DNA of 64,000 bases from NCBI GenBank assembly GCA_003952965.2, contig CM025852.1:22352280-22416279 (forward strand), given 5' to 3'. Within the stretch, counting starts at the first letter, position 1, and each line of letters begins with the position of its first letter. The notes beneath the pieces are model-generated. The model saw nothing but the letters and a program-made list of their open reading frames with translations. It made no database searches and was not told where the DNA came from. This document shows, piece after piece, positions 48,561 through 60,738 of the stretch. This stretch comes from Morella rubra (lineage: Eukaryota > Streptophyta > Magnoliopsida > Fagales > Myricaceae). The position numbers were made by a program, and so were the translations under genes.

Positions 48561-49946
48561 TAGTTTGGATGCTTTACTACTTCCTACATAAAGCATTTGT
48601 TCGCTGAGGGCATGCGTGCTTACTTCCGTGTGATGAATTTTGTGCAAGCAGAATTCACAGCCTGCCTTCGTTCTCTCTCCCGTATGGGCAAAGATCATCA
48701 TCCATGTTGCTTTTTCTTTTACCCAATCTGCAATACAAAAAAGTGGATGAGATGCCAAGAGATTGAACAGGAATGCTATGACATCCAAATAGAAATTCCC
48801 ATTGTGTTTTTGATAGCAACCGACAAGCTTGAAGAGGAATGCTATGAAAAAGAAACAAGTCGGACAAAAGATACTCACATGCAGCCGTCCTATATACCCA
48901 CAGAATATGCTTTCGGTAGTTAACTCTAATATTCTTCCTATTTTGAAAGACGAAAAGGGTAATTCAAGACTTTTTTCAACATTATTGCTGTCCATGTCCA
49001 TGTGACCATGTCCATTTCTTCCAGGTTAATCCAGGTACCGTTAATCCCGTTACTCTGTGTAATCAAGCTAATTAAATAGCGTTCATTTATCAAATATTTT
49101 GAGATATTACGAGCAAGTTAAATGTACTTTAAAATTTTTAATATTTACACACATTTTAAAATTTTTATAAACTTCAATAAATCTTAATATCTAAAATTAA
49201 AATTTTAATAATATTCTCTAAAATTTCGACCAACAAATGTCACTAAGTATCCAGGTTCTGTAACAATACTGTACGATGCTTCCAACTCCACAATAATAAT
49301 ATCAAGTGGCTCTTCCGTCGTTTCAAGAAAGTCCAAAGACTTGGACGACTAGAAGTCGTTGTTTAAGTTGTTCACGAGTCCTTTTCGTTTTCTTCTTGTC
49401 TGAGCAACGAGTTCTTCTGCGCTTTAAACTAAAGTAGGCCCCTACACTGACAACGTTATCCAAAGTCCACACCTAACAATGCAACGTACCTTTCATGTCC
49501 CAAACCCTCAGCACAATGATTCCCAAACAGGTTTGACATAACCAGCCAACCAAACAAACAAACAAACAAAAAGGATTTCAACGCCATGTTCAAATGTCCC
49601 ACCTAAACATTTAACCGATGTGGGATTCCCAACTCCATACGAAAAGTGGGATTGCATCTGCAATTTCCATCTCTATCCAGGGTTTGGCTGATTCATGAGA
49701 AGGCTTCTCCCATCACTTTCGTTCTCTTTCCACGTAATATCAAAGAACAGAAAGGTGCCAAAAATCAAGTACCTAGCTTCCCAGTCAACAAGCAAGTTAT
49801 AATAATTAATAGGTTAATTACCATTAATTTCCAAACATTAGCCGTCAATTACATAGAAACACTAGATAATAGAGCTTGAAGAACAAAGTCATATACATTA
49901 GGACGCTGCTAATATCTACAGAATACTAGAATTTCCCATGATCAAG
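48561..49946. other. Intergenic region downstream of the HD-Zip gene
   Basis: No gene was recognised. It contains one MITE at 49079-49244. The last few hundred bases should include the 3' UTR of the minus-strand HD-Zip gene. The open frames at 48597-48923 and 48552-49001 overlap on opposite strands and match nothing known. Confidence 0.45.
49079..49244. mobile_element. GTGTTTG-family MITE (copy 7, minus orientation)
   Basis: Read on the minus strand it begins GTGACATTTGTTGGTCGAAATT, continues with TTAAGATTTATTGAAGTTTAT and TGTGTGTAAATATTAAAAATTTT, and ends TTTGATAAATGAACGC. This is the same order of motifs as the copy at 18109-18287. It is non-coding. Confidence 0.55.
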
Positions 49947-51634
49947 CTAGATGTACTGATCATTGATCCAGTCCAGGCCACTATGACCATAAATGAATGC
50001 CGTCGCGTTCATGACATCAGTGTAATCGTCCATCTCGAACTCCCCAAGAAGTGGTTGGGCCATGGTCTCCACCGAGGGCGAAGAGCTCGTGCTGTTGCTT
50101 TGAACTGTGTCTGTGCGTTGGGTGAGCCGCTGAATCTCTTTCTCTGCCTCCGAGAGTTTCTCCTTTAGCTTCAATACCTGCAAAATTGAGGGGTCAGATT
50201 TTGTTATATGGGGCTGTCAAGGGGTGTGTTTGCAAATCTAATTGAACTAATTTGTGCGCAATCTCCCAAATGATAAAATATTTCTCACGTGCTTAGTGAG
50301 TGGGCCTTGGGAAAGGCCCACACCCAGTCACCTAGCAGAACTGTGTACGGTCGCTTGAAGAGGGGAACATTTTTTCTGCCTTCTGTTGCCCCATGAGGTG
50401 GCAGTACGCTGTTCCCATATGATTTTGTTTTCTTTCTTTAGATCTATTTTTTGTTAATTTTCTACAGCCTGCCCACCAAGGGGGCACGGATTTATTCGAG
50501 CCCAGAGCCCATGCACGTTCTTGTACCTGAGCTTATGCCGCTCGGCCAAGTTATGATTTTTTTTTTCTTCTCCGTTCTTTTATTAATTTACTGTTTCACA
50601 AGCTTAAATATTAAACTACACGAAGACATGTACTTAACAATTTAATATTGGCTTGCTTAGTCAGAAAGACGAAAAAAATACGTCAAAGAAGTGGACAATC
50701 TTCTTGAACTGGGTGTTACTCGGTGAAGCTGGATAGTGATGGCTTTGTTTGGATACAGCGAAACCAGAGGGGAAAATGAAAAAGGGAGTGGGAAAAACAG
50801 GTCGGAAAACCAAACTCCATGCTTTCCCTTGATGTGGGCTTTGGGGAGAATTGTGAAAGCGGTTTTGGCAAGGTTAAGTTTTTCCATATATACTAGAGAG
50901 GAAAAAAAAAAGGGGTCAAGTTTTCCATACGTGACAAAGCGCAGAAACTAAAAATTGGTGATGGCTGTAAAGTTCTTCTCTTTTCTCGGAAACCAAACTG
51001 GATCAGTAAAAGCTAGCGACTTGAGTAATAAACAAAAAAGATGTCCATGACAGATGGAGAACAAACAGATATGCATGAGACGGAGAGAGAGAAGAGAGAG
51101 AGAATAAAGACCTCGGACTCAAGCCGGCATTTCTCAAATAGCGTGCTTTCGTGTTCTTTCTTCAAGCCGGAGTACTCTTCCTCCAATTTCTTGTTCTTCC
51201 AGCGAGCCCTTCGGTTTTGAAACCAAACAGCGACCTGGCGTGGCTCAAGACCCAGTTCAGATGCGAGGCGGTCCTTTCTTTGAGACTCCAACTTATGTTC
51301 ATCATCGAAGTGAAACTCAAGAAGATTGACTTGCTCCTCGCTCAGCTTCCTCTTCTTGCTAGCCCCGGCGTCACCGGCTTCTCCTCCTTTGTTCTTCTTG
51401 CGGCGGCGTCTTGGCTTTGACTCACCTGTTACATGCACGACCACAAGTTCACGTCAGTTTAATTGTCTCAAGCACACGAGGTTGATCATCGAACGTGAGA
51501 CGCCGTTCAAAAACACCACTACAGAGAAAAAAACGATTTGTGCTTTCGGGACACAAACCTTGTTGGGTTACAATTTGGGTATAAGCATCAGCGTAGAATT
51601 GAGAGAAGTGAACCATGTGATCTTGACGGTTCAT
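49947..51634 (-). CDS. HB40: HD-Zip class I transcription factor, HB21/HB40/HB53 group
   Basis: Three exons on the minus strand (51634-51559, 51425-51112 and 50177-49947) sum to 621 bases, or 206 residues, typical for this group. The protein starts [20 protein letters not shown], as in HB40-type proteins. A basic stretch (PRRRRKKNK) precedes the homeodomain at about residues 49-106, with the recognition helix [17 protein letters not shown]. The leucine zipper follows directly ([16 protein letters not shown]... to [14 protein letters not shown]) and is split by intron 2. The C-terminus is acidic with aromatic residues, as in class I activators. These factors bind CAATNATTG pseudopalindromes as dimers; Arabidopsis members act in bud dormancy, ABA and salt responses. 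Start 51634 is preferred over the in-frame ATG at 51646 by family resemblance. The symbol marks the group, not a proven orthologue. Confidence 0.94.
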
Positions 51635-51803
51635 TGTGATTGGCAACCCTCTAAAGTCTTCTAATATTCCTTTGTCTCTCTTTCACTCGCTCACTCACTG
51701 GGTGTCTCTCTTTCTTTCTCTCTATCTTTTCCCTCAAACCCAATTGCCCCTACAGTACTGTTTCTCCCATGAAATGATGGATGTCTTGGTTGCAACGACA
51801 CAG

Positions 51804-51815
51804 CTTATTTATAAG
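51804..51815 (-). promoter_or_regulatory. TATA box of the HD-Zip gene
   Basis: The minus strand reads CTTATAAATAAG about 170 bases upstream of the start codon, a good TATA box. The leader between it and the ATG is CT/GA-rich, common in plant core promoters. Confidence 0.6.
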
Positions 51816-54800
51816 GCAAAGGAGCTTATCTAGCTACCCACTTCGTAATGTTCCTATTACGGAAAGGTCCTCCTTTTTTTCGAATATTATGGAATATGCC
51901 CTTGTTTTACATTACACATTTTGTATGAATATAAAAATGGTGGACGTACAGTATTCCTTGTTGGCATGGTATGTAAATTTGATTAATTAAAAGCACTTGA
52001 GATCAGCCTGCACCAACTGAATTATATTATTCTGAAATTAATATAACCAAGTTATTTCTTCCTTTAAAAAATAGCATAATGTAGTGGAGTTCACATTGAG
52101 TCAATATCATCATTCATACGCTCCTGATCTAATCCATGTTATATCTTCATTGTTTTTTCTCGAGGGTTTCCTCACTATGTTGGGGAAGGGGAGACATGGA
52201 TGTTTGCTTCCATCACTTATCCAATGGAGGGGTCAACTTGTAAAAATCAAAAACTTAATTAGGATATGCTGAGATCGATGACAGTGTGAACATGGTCACT
52301 GCATGTGATTAAACACTACCAATTTGAAACACATGCATGATCTTTCATCTTAATTTCTTCTGTCTCTGGCTTGGAGGAGGTTGTCGTGGCCGGGCAGGGG
52401 TCCAAAGCCTATGATGTTGTAGGCAGCTACAAGGCTATAACCCACACCAAATTAGAGTCTGATTGGATTAAACTTTCCCGATTGAGTAATTAACAGAGAA
52501 AGAGAAGGGTCATTATGAGATGAACCCAGAAGTCTAGGACTACGAAATCATACACTCACAAACTCGTAAACATTGATGGGGTGGGGATCCCAAACCTGAC
52601 CACCTAGAAGTCAGTAAACAAAGATGGTGGTTGGCTTGTGGATTTGGAGTACGTGTAAATCACTTTTGTTGTCCAATTAATGGGTGGTATTCTCCTCTTT
52701 CTATGTCTATTAAGCCAAGCCGGCCGTACCCACATTAAGCTTATAGCTTATAGCCATGGCTAATTTCCACAATAACCTCATCCTCATGCGTGGCTCGAGA
52801 TGGGTGAAAACGTAAAAAAATATCTGGCCTCAAATAAATAATAGTTTGTAACCAAAAGGAAACCCTAATCTCAACCCGAGTTAATCAGGGAAAGAGAGAA
52901 GAGAGAGAGAGAGAGAGATAGGGGAATAAAATACTGATCAGTCTGTTGGAGTACATACGGACAGTCCAATTATCGTCATTGTTGACGTAGTTTGGTGACC
53001 CATTTGGAAGTCTACAGCCTTCTCGGCAACAACCAATTGATATATATATCCTATTCCCCTTTACCCATTTTGTGTTTAATTTGGCTATGAGTACAGATTC
53101 ATGATGCCATAAAGTTGTACTTACCCAAGTTCAAATTTTTTCCTAAAATGCGTGTACTTATCCAAATTGTGCAACAAATAATTGGGTCGATTTATGGGAT
53201 AGAGATAGACTGAATTAATGAAGAAAATTAAATGTACGTGGATTGCCCAATATATATCCATGTAATTAGTCTCATTCTTTACAAATATAAATGATCAATT
53301 AGGGGTTTTAAATTGCGAGACGAGTCAGATTATAACGATCAATTATCATTTAAACATGATTTTTTGGTCCATATATATATTTATGTATATATATAATTAT
53401 GTCCGTGTAAATAAGCGACTATAACTGGCGTACGTCAAAGAAAATTGTCTTTTGTGTCTTGGATGAGAATCCCTAGTTGTACATCTTGAGGATGAATATT
53501 GCAGGAAGAGACAAATTAACTCCATTTTAGGTTCTCTTTTTGTAGATATTGGATTACGAGTGCAACACTGCGCACGCTTTTTCCTTGTTTTCTTCCAATG
53601 ACAAAACACCATCAGTCCCTTTTCCTTCATCAAGGCAAGTCACGGCTTGACCAACTTTCCAAATTCACTCGAGTGGATAACAAACGACTGTCCACTTCTT
53701 CTTCCCTGAAAAAGGTTAGCTTTCTATGCGGGGACTCAAGTGATACATTGGGAGCTAGCCGTATTCCGGAAAGAAATTAAACTAATTAAATGACAGAACC
53801 CACAAAACATGTACAATGTATTTATTTACTTGATCACGATTTCTTCTCATCCAAACACTTCTGAGATCTTAAGCACAACCCCAATTAGGTTAGCCAATCA
53901 AGGTAGGGTCAAAATTTGATATACTTACTCAGCTAGCGGCTAATGGTTCAATTTAAATAATAGGATATTAGAACGCGGAAAAAATGCCTCCCATATATAT
54001 AACGGCACATAATTCGGCCAAATGGATTACACTAATTATGTCCGTCTTTAAAGGTTGACATATTTTGATCAGCTCAAAAGTGGCTTTTATACCACCCAGA
54101 TGTAAAACGTTTCTTTTGATCATGAGAGAAGTTCATGATTTGCCCACAAAACCCTAAAAAAGAATCAACTTAAGCAACTGGCCCACTAAATGGTACGAAA
54201 CCCTACCTTTTATTTTTTCGAATATTAGTACACTGACCATTCACCTCCCCAAAAAATAAAAAAGCTATCAAAGATTGCACTATCATTTAACCATTGGCAA
54301 GATGCATGAGGGAAAGGATAACATATTTATGGTAAAATCATCAAATATTAGAAAGATTAGACTAGCTATAGGACTAAGGAGTACGTCTCAAATCAGATGC
54401 CTTTTACTTTTGAATTCTTAATGATTTTCTTAAAAGAATTCATTAACGGAAGTGGGATGATTCTTTTCATAGAGGGAATCTGTTTGTACAGCATTACTCA
54501 TTTTTGCAGATTTTATGGGCACACTACTTTTACAAAGCAAACCCTCCACACTCCATAGATCTATAGTCTCCACAAATCTTGTAAAATAGTGCATGGTTTT
54601 CTGCCTAGTGCCTCGGATATTGTATAGCAATTTTGTCAATTAATCAGTACTCTAGTTGAGAAAAGGGCAAGATGGGTTGGGCGCAGTTTTGGCTTAAGAG
54701 ACTCGAGAGCCAACTCTCAAAGCAGGGGGGTGGACCAGCTAGCTGATAAGCTGAGCCAACTTTCGCAAAGAAAGCGTGACAGAGACAGCTTCCATGGCAA

Positions 54801-56117
54801 GGAGAAGCACATGGGTTGCAACCAAGAACTTCAACGCGTGTCACCTCCCCACAAGTAACCCTAAGGGGGACCACATATTCTATCCATCCACGTGTGACAT
54901 AGGCCTTGGCCTAGACAGTTTTGCACGCCTGCCCACCAATTAGGGCTCACACCTTCACGTTCACCACTGACCGCAGTCGCCATGCATCTCTAGTTAGCTC
55001 TTTCTCCTCAACAGTTTTCCGTACTGTTCATGGGCGCACAAATTTCTAAAAATTTGAGACCTAGATCTTGAAAAAAAAAAAAAAACCACCCAAAACAGCC
55101 ATTTTCATTTCTTCAGATATATGCCGCGCGTCTCAACTAGCTTGTAAATTCTAAATCTAATTCTACTGATTAAAATGATTAAATGATTCTGTGTCCACGA
55201 GCCTTCTTGGCTTTACGATCGATCACGGCACTAATAATGTTCTCGTTTTCCTTTTATATACAACTTCTTGTAAGAGAAGGCACGACTGTGTTTTTGGAAG
55301 AATATTACCTCCTCCAAGGTCTGTACGTAATGTGATTTCTTTGTTAGTTTTGTCTTCGGTCTATATACAGTGAATGCATCTGCCGTGCATTATAGCTCTT
55401 GGGATGACGCACTTCCCCTCTCATCATTCTAACAACATAAACTCGTCGGAACGAAAGAGGAGAGCAACCGGGTGAAGCCCATTGTGACACGTGGGATGTT
55501 CTTGATAGTCAGATGGTGGACCCGACGAGAAAAATAAGGCAGCGGGGAGCTGTCAAAGGAAAGGTGTAGGAGACTGGGAGTGATGAGGGTTGTCAGAGGA
55601 TAACAGCACTGATTGGTATGATACTTTGTTCGGTTCTTTGAGCTTTTGGAGGTTCTTTCTTCCAACTTAAAAAAAGATATAATTCCCCCCACCAATCAAT
55701 GAAGTTTTTAGTGTTTTACCTTATTAAATAATTATTAAGTTTCAGACACATATATAAAAGTTATACCAATTTGTTAAAAGAGTAATTGATACTTCGACAG
55801 TTCAACCTGCAATATTGTCTTCTAGCTGTGTCTAATTAGGAATGACTTCTAGTAAGAAATGTTCGGGACTAAAGAAGAAGTGACAACTGGGGCTTTCTTA
55901 ATTAGTTTGCTATGTGATATATTGTGTAAGGTCGTTCTGATCTTAAAGGGTAATTAGTTTTTTCTTTCTTCTTTTCTAATTGAAGCAGATGTTATTTAAG
56001 TAGAAAAAAGACAACCCGGTAATTAGGGTTTCTTTAAAAAAGTTCACTAGGCCAGGTTAACTAAGATTGAAGTAAAGACAAGAGCATAGCAAGGATGAAG
56101 GATAAGGATGAAACCAG

Positions 56118-56162
<45 letters not shown>

Positions 56163-59100
56163 CTCGTAATTAAAGCTCAAGTTAAGCTGGCAGCTAAAGC
56201 TGGTGATGTCCTAATCTTTGCGATTATTTAAGAGGGGGGGAGAAAAAGTAAGGGCTGGCTGAGGAAGATGCGCATGGCATGGAGGGGATTCTTTTCGTAT
56301 GCTTTTGAGTTGTTTTGGAGTTTAAAATTACGTGGCCTCGACTAAATAAATCAACCCCAAAAAGCTTAAACTAATGGGTGTCATCTTTATCCCGACACTT
56401 GTAGCCCTTGTTTCCCCAACTTCCAACTCTCCTTTAGATGCTTAATGATCACATCTATTGGAGATTTACAGATTTCAGGACATTTTGCTTAGCTCATTAA
56501 AGCTGTGCCCTTGATTCACGCAATTTTTAAAAAATAATTCTTCTACATCTATGCACATTTGGAGCTATGCATCTTCCTTAAGCATGTGTCAACGGCCTCT
56601 AAACAATTGCTTTGGCTAGTTTCATTCAGACTTTGAAAACCATTACGATCGTTTTCATTCCCTTTAAGATAAAGACAAACGGTAAGATCTAAACCACGTA
56701 ATCGAATCGGGACAAGAGAGATCATCTATTTTCGAGATATCTACTACGTCTTTGATTTGTCAAAGTTAATTTTATTCCAAATTAATGATCTATGGGTGAT
56801 TCATGCTGCATAGTTATCTATTTTTCGTTTATTACAATAATTAATATTTAATCCTTCAACATATTATATATATATATAGTCGGAGCCATCTACCTTGGCA
56901 TGTATAAATTACTCATTTTTGTTGAATTAACCTCGGCTGACAAGACAACATAAAAGAGCAATACGACTTGGTCGAGAAAGCCTGAGATATATAGCTTCAA
57001 CCATCTGAAATTTACAGACGTTTTCTCTTCGACCCAAGAACGGAAAAAGCCTGAAATTAATCTATGCTCTTAAATCTTTTTCGAGGCCAAAGATTTAGGT
57101 CACACTCAATCCCTCTAAAGAGGGGTTAAAAGTTCTTATGGGAATTCACGGCCGGCCATTCTCCAACAAAAGTTGTTATAAAAGCAATGTCGCGACAAAG
57201 ACTTAAAGCTGCCAATTTGCAATATATTAAACCTTGTATATGTGTTTCCGACAGCTAATTACACTAGGATTAATGCTTTTTAGACAATATTAAAATTTGG
57301 GAACAACCCACCAATCAATTTCATATGATGTGGTCTACTTGCTATAGGATCCTGTGCAGTGCACCATTCAACCTATCATGGAACCCCGGTAAAAGCTATA
57401 TGTATGCATGGAGAGGGAATGCGGATGATCCATGCGTCATGACGCGAGTCTATTCTTCTAGAAGGTCAAATTTGTTTGTGTTTTTCATGCCACACACAGT
57501 TCCCTTCCCTGTTTCCCTCCTCCCATACTTTAACCCTAGGCCTCCACGCTCTCTCCCTCCTCGACCTCTGTGCTACCCCCCTCTCCAGTCTCCTCCATTT
57601 TTTTAACCCACGCATGCATGGTTGTTCTAGGTGTGAAAAGAAATTAGTCTTTTCTATGTTTTTTTTTTTTTTTTGCTTAGATTTCCACAAACCCTTGAAT
57701 TACGCCTTAATTCGGGGGCATTACCAAGGTGGATTATGACTTAAGCATCCTATATATGAAAGCTCCAAGTTCGAGGTTCAGGGTATACTAGCCCTACGCA
57801 CGCACCATCCATCATATATATACACATTAAAGGGGCCAATCATAGGCCGTCGGGGAGCGAGCGTGTCGTGCGTGAGATAGTTAGAAGCAATAAGAAAGTG
57901 ATTAGCTTTACCCTCCCCCACATGTAAACTTTCGTTTTGGGGATAACTACCCTATAAGTATACGACTCTCATTGGTGAAAAGAAACGTTAGGAGTCAAAT
58001 AGTTAAGAAGAAATCCATAAAGATAGGTCTCTTATTCTTATTTTAATAGTAAGGCAAACTCTTTGCTTGTCACTTTCGTTAAAGCTAAAGTCCACACTAA
58101 CCAACATACAAAATATATATATATATAAACATACTGTCCAAGTTATTACTAAAGTTATGGTTTATCTTACAACGTTTGGAATTCATCTGAAACAGTTGGA
58201 TTAGCTGTAAAAATCTTGAATGCCTGTGGTGTCTGGACTCAATTGGTGTGACTAATTGTTTTAAGATAAATAGTATTTTTAAACAGTCTCTTATACAAAA
58301 TATTTAAAAGAACAGAGAGTAACACTAACATGAATAGTCGTAGTACGGATAAATTGCATTGATAATATTAATGTTGTATCTGTATTTGTATCGCGTATCA
58401 ATAATGATGACTATCATATTATATTAGGTAATAATAAACTCTTGAACAATTGGGTCCCAAAGATCAAGACCGTCTCAGTCGTATATAAACACTCCAGATT
58501 TCTATATCTTCCTGTAACTGCAATTTATTCAATCAATAGGATTATTTATGCACTACATATTTGTAGTGCCTTTTGGTTGGTTCTATCTACTTTTAATTTC
58601 ATTTTTTTATTTGTTTTGATACTATTTTTTTTAATACATATATATATAATAAAGTAGGAAAATTCTACACACTTGAAAGCAAGAAATCTTTCCAACAGCT
58701 AAGTCAGTATCTTTCCAGGGGTTTAAATATTCAGTGGGGCTAATTAAAGTTTAATTAAAATATATTTTATGAGAAAAAAGATGGAGAAATAGCAGGAAAC
58801 GTGGATGGTGGAGGAGTGAAGACGTGGCATTACTCCCTCCCTAGTCCCTCCCTCTCGGTCCCTAGATTCCATTTTCTTTCAAGGTCTTTAAGAATTCCAG
58901 TTAGCTGCGCGCCACTTTTTCATCTCTGGCTTTAGAACATGCTGACCGACATTGTTCTTTTTGTGAGATTGGCGTGCGTATAGCATTCCGTAGATCTTCT
59001 TTTTGTACCAGTTTGAGATTGCCCTAGCAGGGGCCCCAGATCCGAAGACACTGGGAACTATATCCTCTTATTGTGTGCCGGTAACTGAAAATGTGGGGTC

Positions 59101-59800
59101 CCGTAGCACGGCCGGCGGCCATCTGTCATTTTCAGCGTCCTTGAGAACATTTGGTTGGAGGAGGGTACATGGGTGAGTGACAACTCGTGACACATCCCAA
59201 GTGTACTTAGACAATGATATATACATTTCTATATAGTCTGTGGTGTATGCATAATTAAGTTTTATCTGATAATTCAAGTTAGAAATTAAACAGCAAAAAT
59301 AAAAATAAAAATAACATTTTAATTTCATTTCTGATTTGGTGTGAGGGGCTAACCGGCCCTCCTGTGTTCTTAACTATTGCGAGAAATGGACTCCAATCTC
59401 CTGAATGACGTTAATGAGAAATGGAAACTTTGGGCCTTATTTGAAAAAGAATGGCATCCTGGCAATCTCCTGATGGTAGTTGGGCCTTTTCTAAGTACTA
59501 CATTCGCTCCTGGAGGCTTTATGTTAGCTGACCTTTTGGCCCAATTAGGGTATCTGGACCTTGGGGTCATTTTTTGGTAAGTAGGGGTCACTTTCTGTTT
59601 GTCAGCGGCCCAAATTCCGGCCCATTGAGATTTTTTTTTTCAGGAATGGCCCATTGAGTTCTGTTTGTAAAGGGTCTGGTTTTTGTACCCTTATATTCCT
59701 CTGTTGCTCCTTATCATCACCGAAAGCCAAGATCCAGTTCAACTTCGAGGTAGAGTTTAGCCGCCTACTCGGAAGGATCAGCTAAGTCGGCGGGAAGACC
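51816..59800. other. Long gene-free stretch upstream of the HD-Zip gene
   Basis: About 8 kb with no recognised gene on either strand. It contains AT-rich DNA with several GC-richer islands (54640-54900, 55430-55600, 57480-57600 and 58830-59130). It has GA microsatellites (52897-52918 and 56121-56160) and ATAT runs. Known conserved plant microRNA sequences were looked for by eye and none was found. It may be long-range regulatory DNA of the HD-Zip gene, but nothing shows that directly. Confidence 0.4.
56121..56160 (+). repeat. GA microsatellite, about 20 units
   Basis: Uninterrupted GA dinucleotides, likely length-polymorphic. Similar shorter tracts occur at 32877-32897, 34282-34303 and 52897-52918. 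Confidence 0.95.
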
Positions 59801-59849
59801 TCGCTCGTTCTCATCCACAGTTCGATGATCCTTGAGCGGCTCCGATAGT

Positions 59850-60120
59850 ATATGAGTCAACTCAGCTGCATCGGGCCGAGTTGCCTCGAGTTCACGTTCA
59901 ATCCAGCTTCCCAACGAGACCCTCGGCTGAGTCGGCTCGCCTCGGGCGACTGCGGCGCCGACGTCTTCTCCATTGATAGCGAGTACGAGACATCCCAGAG
60001 AATGCCGGTCTATTTATCTATGATAGAAGTGTTGATTCTTTCCTCAGGCTCGTCTCTGTTTGGTTGCAGAGAAAGCGACGGAAATTGCCGGGCACAAGAA
60101 AGACTTTTGACTTTTGCTAT
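59850..60120 (+). repeat. GC-rich block related to 46080-46250
   Basis: CCAACGAGACCCTCG, GGTCTATTTA and GAGAAAGCGACG occur in the same order here and at 46130-46250. They are embedded in sequence with CAGCTGCATCGGG here against CAGTTACATTGGG there. It looks like two dispersed, diverged copies of one leader-like sequence. The open frame from 59852 matches no known protein. Confidence 0.5.
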
Positions 60121-60738
60121 TCTGCCGTTGTTTTGGTGTTGGGTGTTCGGAGTCTAATGAAGAAATTGTACGTGCTGAAATAGTTTGACTGAAGCAGTTG
60201 CTAGGACTTGTGTTGGATTTCGAGTAAAAGAAGTTGAAAAGCTATCCTGGATCTGTTCTTCATATTCAATGATAACCAAGATTCGTATTATAACTCGGCC
60301 GAAACAATTTCTAACGTAGTATAGTTTTCTGCATTTGGAAACCGTAACGATTGAACATTTGAGACGAGAAATATCGTCGTAAGCTCTGTTATTGTATTTT
60401 GGCGCCAAAAGTAGGAGCTAGAATCTGTTTTGTTCCTGAGAAAATGAGAAAATCGAAATTTTGGTTCTTCAAATTAGGGTCTGCTGGCCGCAGCATTAGA
60501 TTAAACACAGTATTATAATATTGAACATTCTCCACCAAATTTTAGAAAAAAAAATATTAAAAGAAAGAAAAAGAAAAAGTAAATGCTCTAGGAGGAGGGA
60601 ATTATATGGTAACTATTATTTTCAAATGAATTTTACATGCGCCTTTATAACAAAAGAAAAAAAATCATCACAATATCTATATAAAAAAAAATATATTGAA
60701 AGGAAAAAAGAGTTTGCAAGGAGCAGAAAATTAAAAAA
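60121..60738. other. 3' flank of phosphoserine phosphatase
   Basis: No gene was recognised. The part nearest 60738 should be the 3' UTR of the minus-strand gene; it is A-rich on the plus strand at 60540-60740. Confidence 0.5.

Noticed and set aside
48552-49001. Overlapping 100-150-codon frames on both strands
   Set aside because: Opposite-strand frames over the same bases with no recognisable domain; at most one could be real and neither has support.
59377-59580. A 67-codon plus-strand frame
   Set aside because: Overlaps an equally long minus-strand frame, has no family match, and lies in an otherwise non-coding stretch.
51816-59800. Possible conserved microRNA gene in the long gene-free stretch
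   Set aside because: The common conserved plant microRNA sequences were looked for by eye and none was present. A novel hairpin cannot be excluded without folding software.
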